From the NCBI GenBank assembly GCA_913031095.1, contig CAJWGH010000047.1:1-7505 (forward strand): 7,505 nt of DNA. The letters are read 5' to 3'. This document shows positions 6,274 to 7,505 of this stretch, piece after piece (position 1 is the stretch's first letter; every line of letters begins with the position of its first letter). Under the pieces are notes generated by a model, which saw only the letters and a program-made list of their open reading frames with translations, ran no database searches and was not told the DNA's origin. The stretch comes from an uncultured Chloroflexota bacterium. Its GTDB lineage: Bacteria > Chloroflexota > Dehalococcoidia > UBA3495. The translations under genes and the position numbers were made by a program.

Positions 6274-7263
6274 CTAGATCTTCTGGTAAATCTGAACCCG
6301 GTGGCGGTAGCAGTCGGCTACGAAGACCTTGCACTCGCTGTCCACATGGACTGACACCGGACGGTAGAAACGTTCTTTAATCTCGATATTCTGGGCGGCC
6401 AGCTCCAGCTTTCCTTCAATCTCAGGGTTGGCGTCCAGAAACGTCCGACCCCATTTGGACATTCCGCTATGGCCAATAAGCATGTCTTTGAAGATGCCTA
6501 ATTGGTCAAAGACTTGCACCCTGTCATTCATCCAGTCGCAGACATAGACGTCGCCGTCCGAGTCAACTGAGATACCGTTGGGGCGGTTAAACTGCCCTTC
6601 GGCATTACCGGAACTCCCGAAGGCCATCAGGAACTTCCCTGAAGAATCGAACTTCTGTACCCTGTCGTTCCGCCAGTCCGTGACGTACACATCGCTAGCG
6701 CTGTCGATGGCGATATCCCAGGGCATGTTGAACCGGCCGTCTCCATCGCCCAAGCTGCCCCATTGGGCTTTGAATTCCCCGTTTGGGGTGAGAACTTGAA
6801 CCCTGTGGTTGAGTGCGTCCACTACGTAGAGATTCCCATCAGGAGCGAATGCTATACCAGATGGACGGTCAAATTCAGCGGGACCGTTGCCGTGCTCCCC
6901 GAAGCAACGGATGAAGTTGTTGTCCGAGTCGAACACGGTAATCCGGTGAGTGCTCTCGTCGGCAAGGAATAGTTCGCCCTGGGCGCTGAAGGCGATACTT
7001 GTAACCCAGATGAAATTGCCGGGTTCTTCGCCCCATTCGCCAAAATGCTCTATGAAGTCGCCTTCCTTGGTACAACGGGTGATGCGCACGGCTTCGGGTT
7101 GGTTGGGGTTAGCCCTGTTCGCAACCCAAAGATTACCATCGGGGCCAGTGATAACCGAGACAGGTCCGCTGAAACCAGGCCCCGCGGCGGACAGCAGTCC
7201 GATTACGTCCTGGTAGCGGTACTGTTTGTGTAAGGATAAGGGAAGTCCTAACTCTGTCGTCAT
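6274..7263 (-). CDS. NHL-repeat six-bladed beta-propeller protein
   Basis: A 329-residue protein made almost wholly of NHL repeats. Repeats sit at about 31-84, 85-131, 132-178, 179-225, 226-264 and 299-329. The middle three are each 47 residues and carry the pattern P.GIA...G.LYV.D..NHRVQVF...G.F...FG..G...G.F. Blade 5 is followed by a 34-residue insertion (265-298, charged and probably helical) before the last blade, which ends at the C-terminus. Six blades would form a closed propeller. NHL propellers usually act as binding scaffolds, with a few lyases such as the PAL domain; no catalytic residues could be assigned. No signal peptide is visible, which is notable since many bacterial NHL proteins are exported. 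The open frame continues upstream to 7458, but that stretch is Arg/Pro-rich and overlaps another gene, so ATG at 7263, two bases after the upstream stop, is chosen. No clear Shine-Dalgarno is seen, suggesting translational coupling. Confidence 0.88.
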   Translation of the reverse strand: MTTELGLPLSLHKQYRYQDVIGLLSAAGPGFSGPVSVITGPDGNLWVANRANPNQPEAVRITRCTKEGDFIEHFGEWGEEPGNFIWVTSIAFSAQGELFLADESTHRITVFDSDNNFIRCFGEHGNGPAEFDRPSGIAFAPDGNLYVVDALNHRVQVLTPNGEFKAQWGSLGDGDGRFNMPWDIAIDSASDVYVTDWRNDRVQKFDSSGKFLMAFGSSGNAEGQFNRPNGISVDSDGDVYVCDWMNDRVQVFDQLGIFKDMLIGHSGMSKWGRTFLDANPEIEGKLELAAQNIEIKERFYRPVSVHVDSECKVFVADCYRHRVQIYQKI

Positions 7264-7265
7264 GG

Positions 7266-7505
7266 CTAGGCGAACTGATATTCGCGGCTGGAGCCAATCA
7301 TCTTCATGGCGTGTAAGATGGTTTTCTCCGCGGCTCGTCGGTCTTCGTGGCCGCCAGCCACCAGGCCGCTGCGCTGTTCGAGCATGGTCCGGACTTGGGC
7401 CGTTAGATGGTCTTTGTTCTTGTCGTGCAACCGGACATGCCCTAACAACTCTAGGCAACCGTCGATTACGCCCACAGGGTCTAATACACCAGCGCCCTTC
7501 AGAAG
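7266..7505 (-). CDS. C-terminal fragment of an unidentified protein, possibly DUF1800-like
   Basis: The last 79 residues of a gene entering from the right edge; the frame is open through position 7505, so its start is outside. The visible part reads LLKGAGVLDPVGVIDGCLELLG at its beginning (first 22 residues), is predicted helical and charged, and ends with MIGSSREYQFA before TAG. The ending resembles the C-termini of DUF1800 proteins and similar families that finish in a helix followed by S-x-EYQ-hydrophobic, and the LELLGHVRL...LTAQV stretch fits the preceding helix. That match is from memory and weak. The stop lies two bases before the ATG of the NHL gene, indicating an operon with translational coupling. 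DUF1800 genes are often paired with DUF1501 genes, which could be checked further right. Confidence 0.6.
   Translation of the reverse strand, partial: LLKGAGVLDPVGVIDGCLELLGHVRLHDKNKDHLTAQVRTMLEQRSGLVAGGHEDRRAAEKTILHAMKMIGSSREYQFA

Noticed and set aside
7264..7458. N-terminal 65-residue extension of the NHL protein
   Set aside because: Arg/Pro-rich with no fold resemblance and overlapping the C-terminus of the upstream gene in another frame; ATG at 7263 fits the adjacent stop.

Overview
The window looks like one contig segment of a moderately GC-rich, uncultured bacterium with a compact genome. The gene content is a tandem pair of metallo-beta-lactamase (MBL) hydrolases, an acyl-CoA-dehydrogenase-fold monooxygenase, a class III aminotransferase, an LDH-like (type 3) malate dehydrogenase, an NHL-propeller protein, and a protein tail resembling DUF1800. 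This mix would suit Chloroflexota, for example marine SAR202 or Dehalococcoidia-like lineages. That assignment is inferred from family flavour only: there is no rRNA or other marker gene here.

Layout, left to right. (1) Positions 3-2668, plus strand: an operon-like run of a 5'-truncated MBL hydrolase, a second full-length MBL paralogue about 69% identical to it, and a flavin-dependent monooxygenase of the HsaA/HpaH type. Gaps are 31 and 19 bp, and each downstream gene has a Shine-Dalgarno sequence. (2) Positions 2669-2786: a convergent spacer without a convincing terminator. (3) Positions 2787-5071, minus strand: malate dehydrogenase followed 50 bp later by a glutamate-1-semialdehyde-aminomutase-like aminotransferase. 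(4) Positions 5072-5308 (to 5359 with the start preferred here): a divergent intergenic region. It holds a TATAAT box and two stem-loops that would lie in the mdh 5' leader. (5) Positions 5360-6271, plus strand: a membrane-anchored alpha/beta hydrolase. (6) Positions 6274-7505, minus strand: the C-terminal end of a gene running in from the right edge, then, after 2 bp, a six-bladed NHL-repeat propeller protein. The NHL gene ends only 2 bp from the hydrolase stop codon.

Functionally, the left operon looks like a small-molecule degradation module: two hydrolases of lactonase/organophosphatase-like fold plus an oxygenase. The mdh/aminotransferase pair is central or amino-acid metabolism. The hydrolase and NHL genes have no evident shared pathway. 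There is no mobile element, CRISPR array, tRNA or rRNA. I found no clear unprecedented system. The most interesting items are the diverged tandem MBL pair with its oxygenase partner, the structured mdh leader, and the HemL-like aminotransferase lacking HemL hallmarks.
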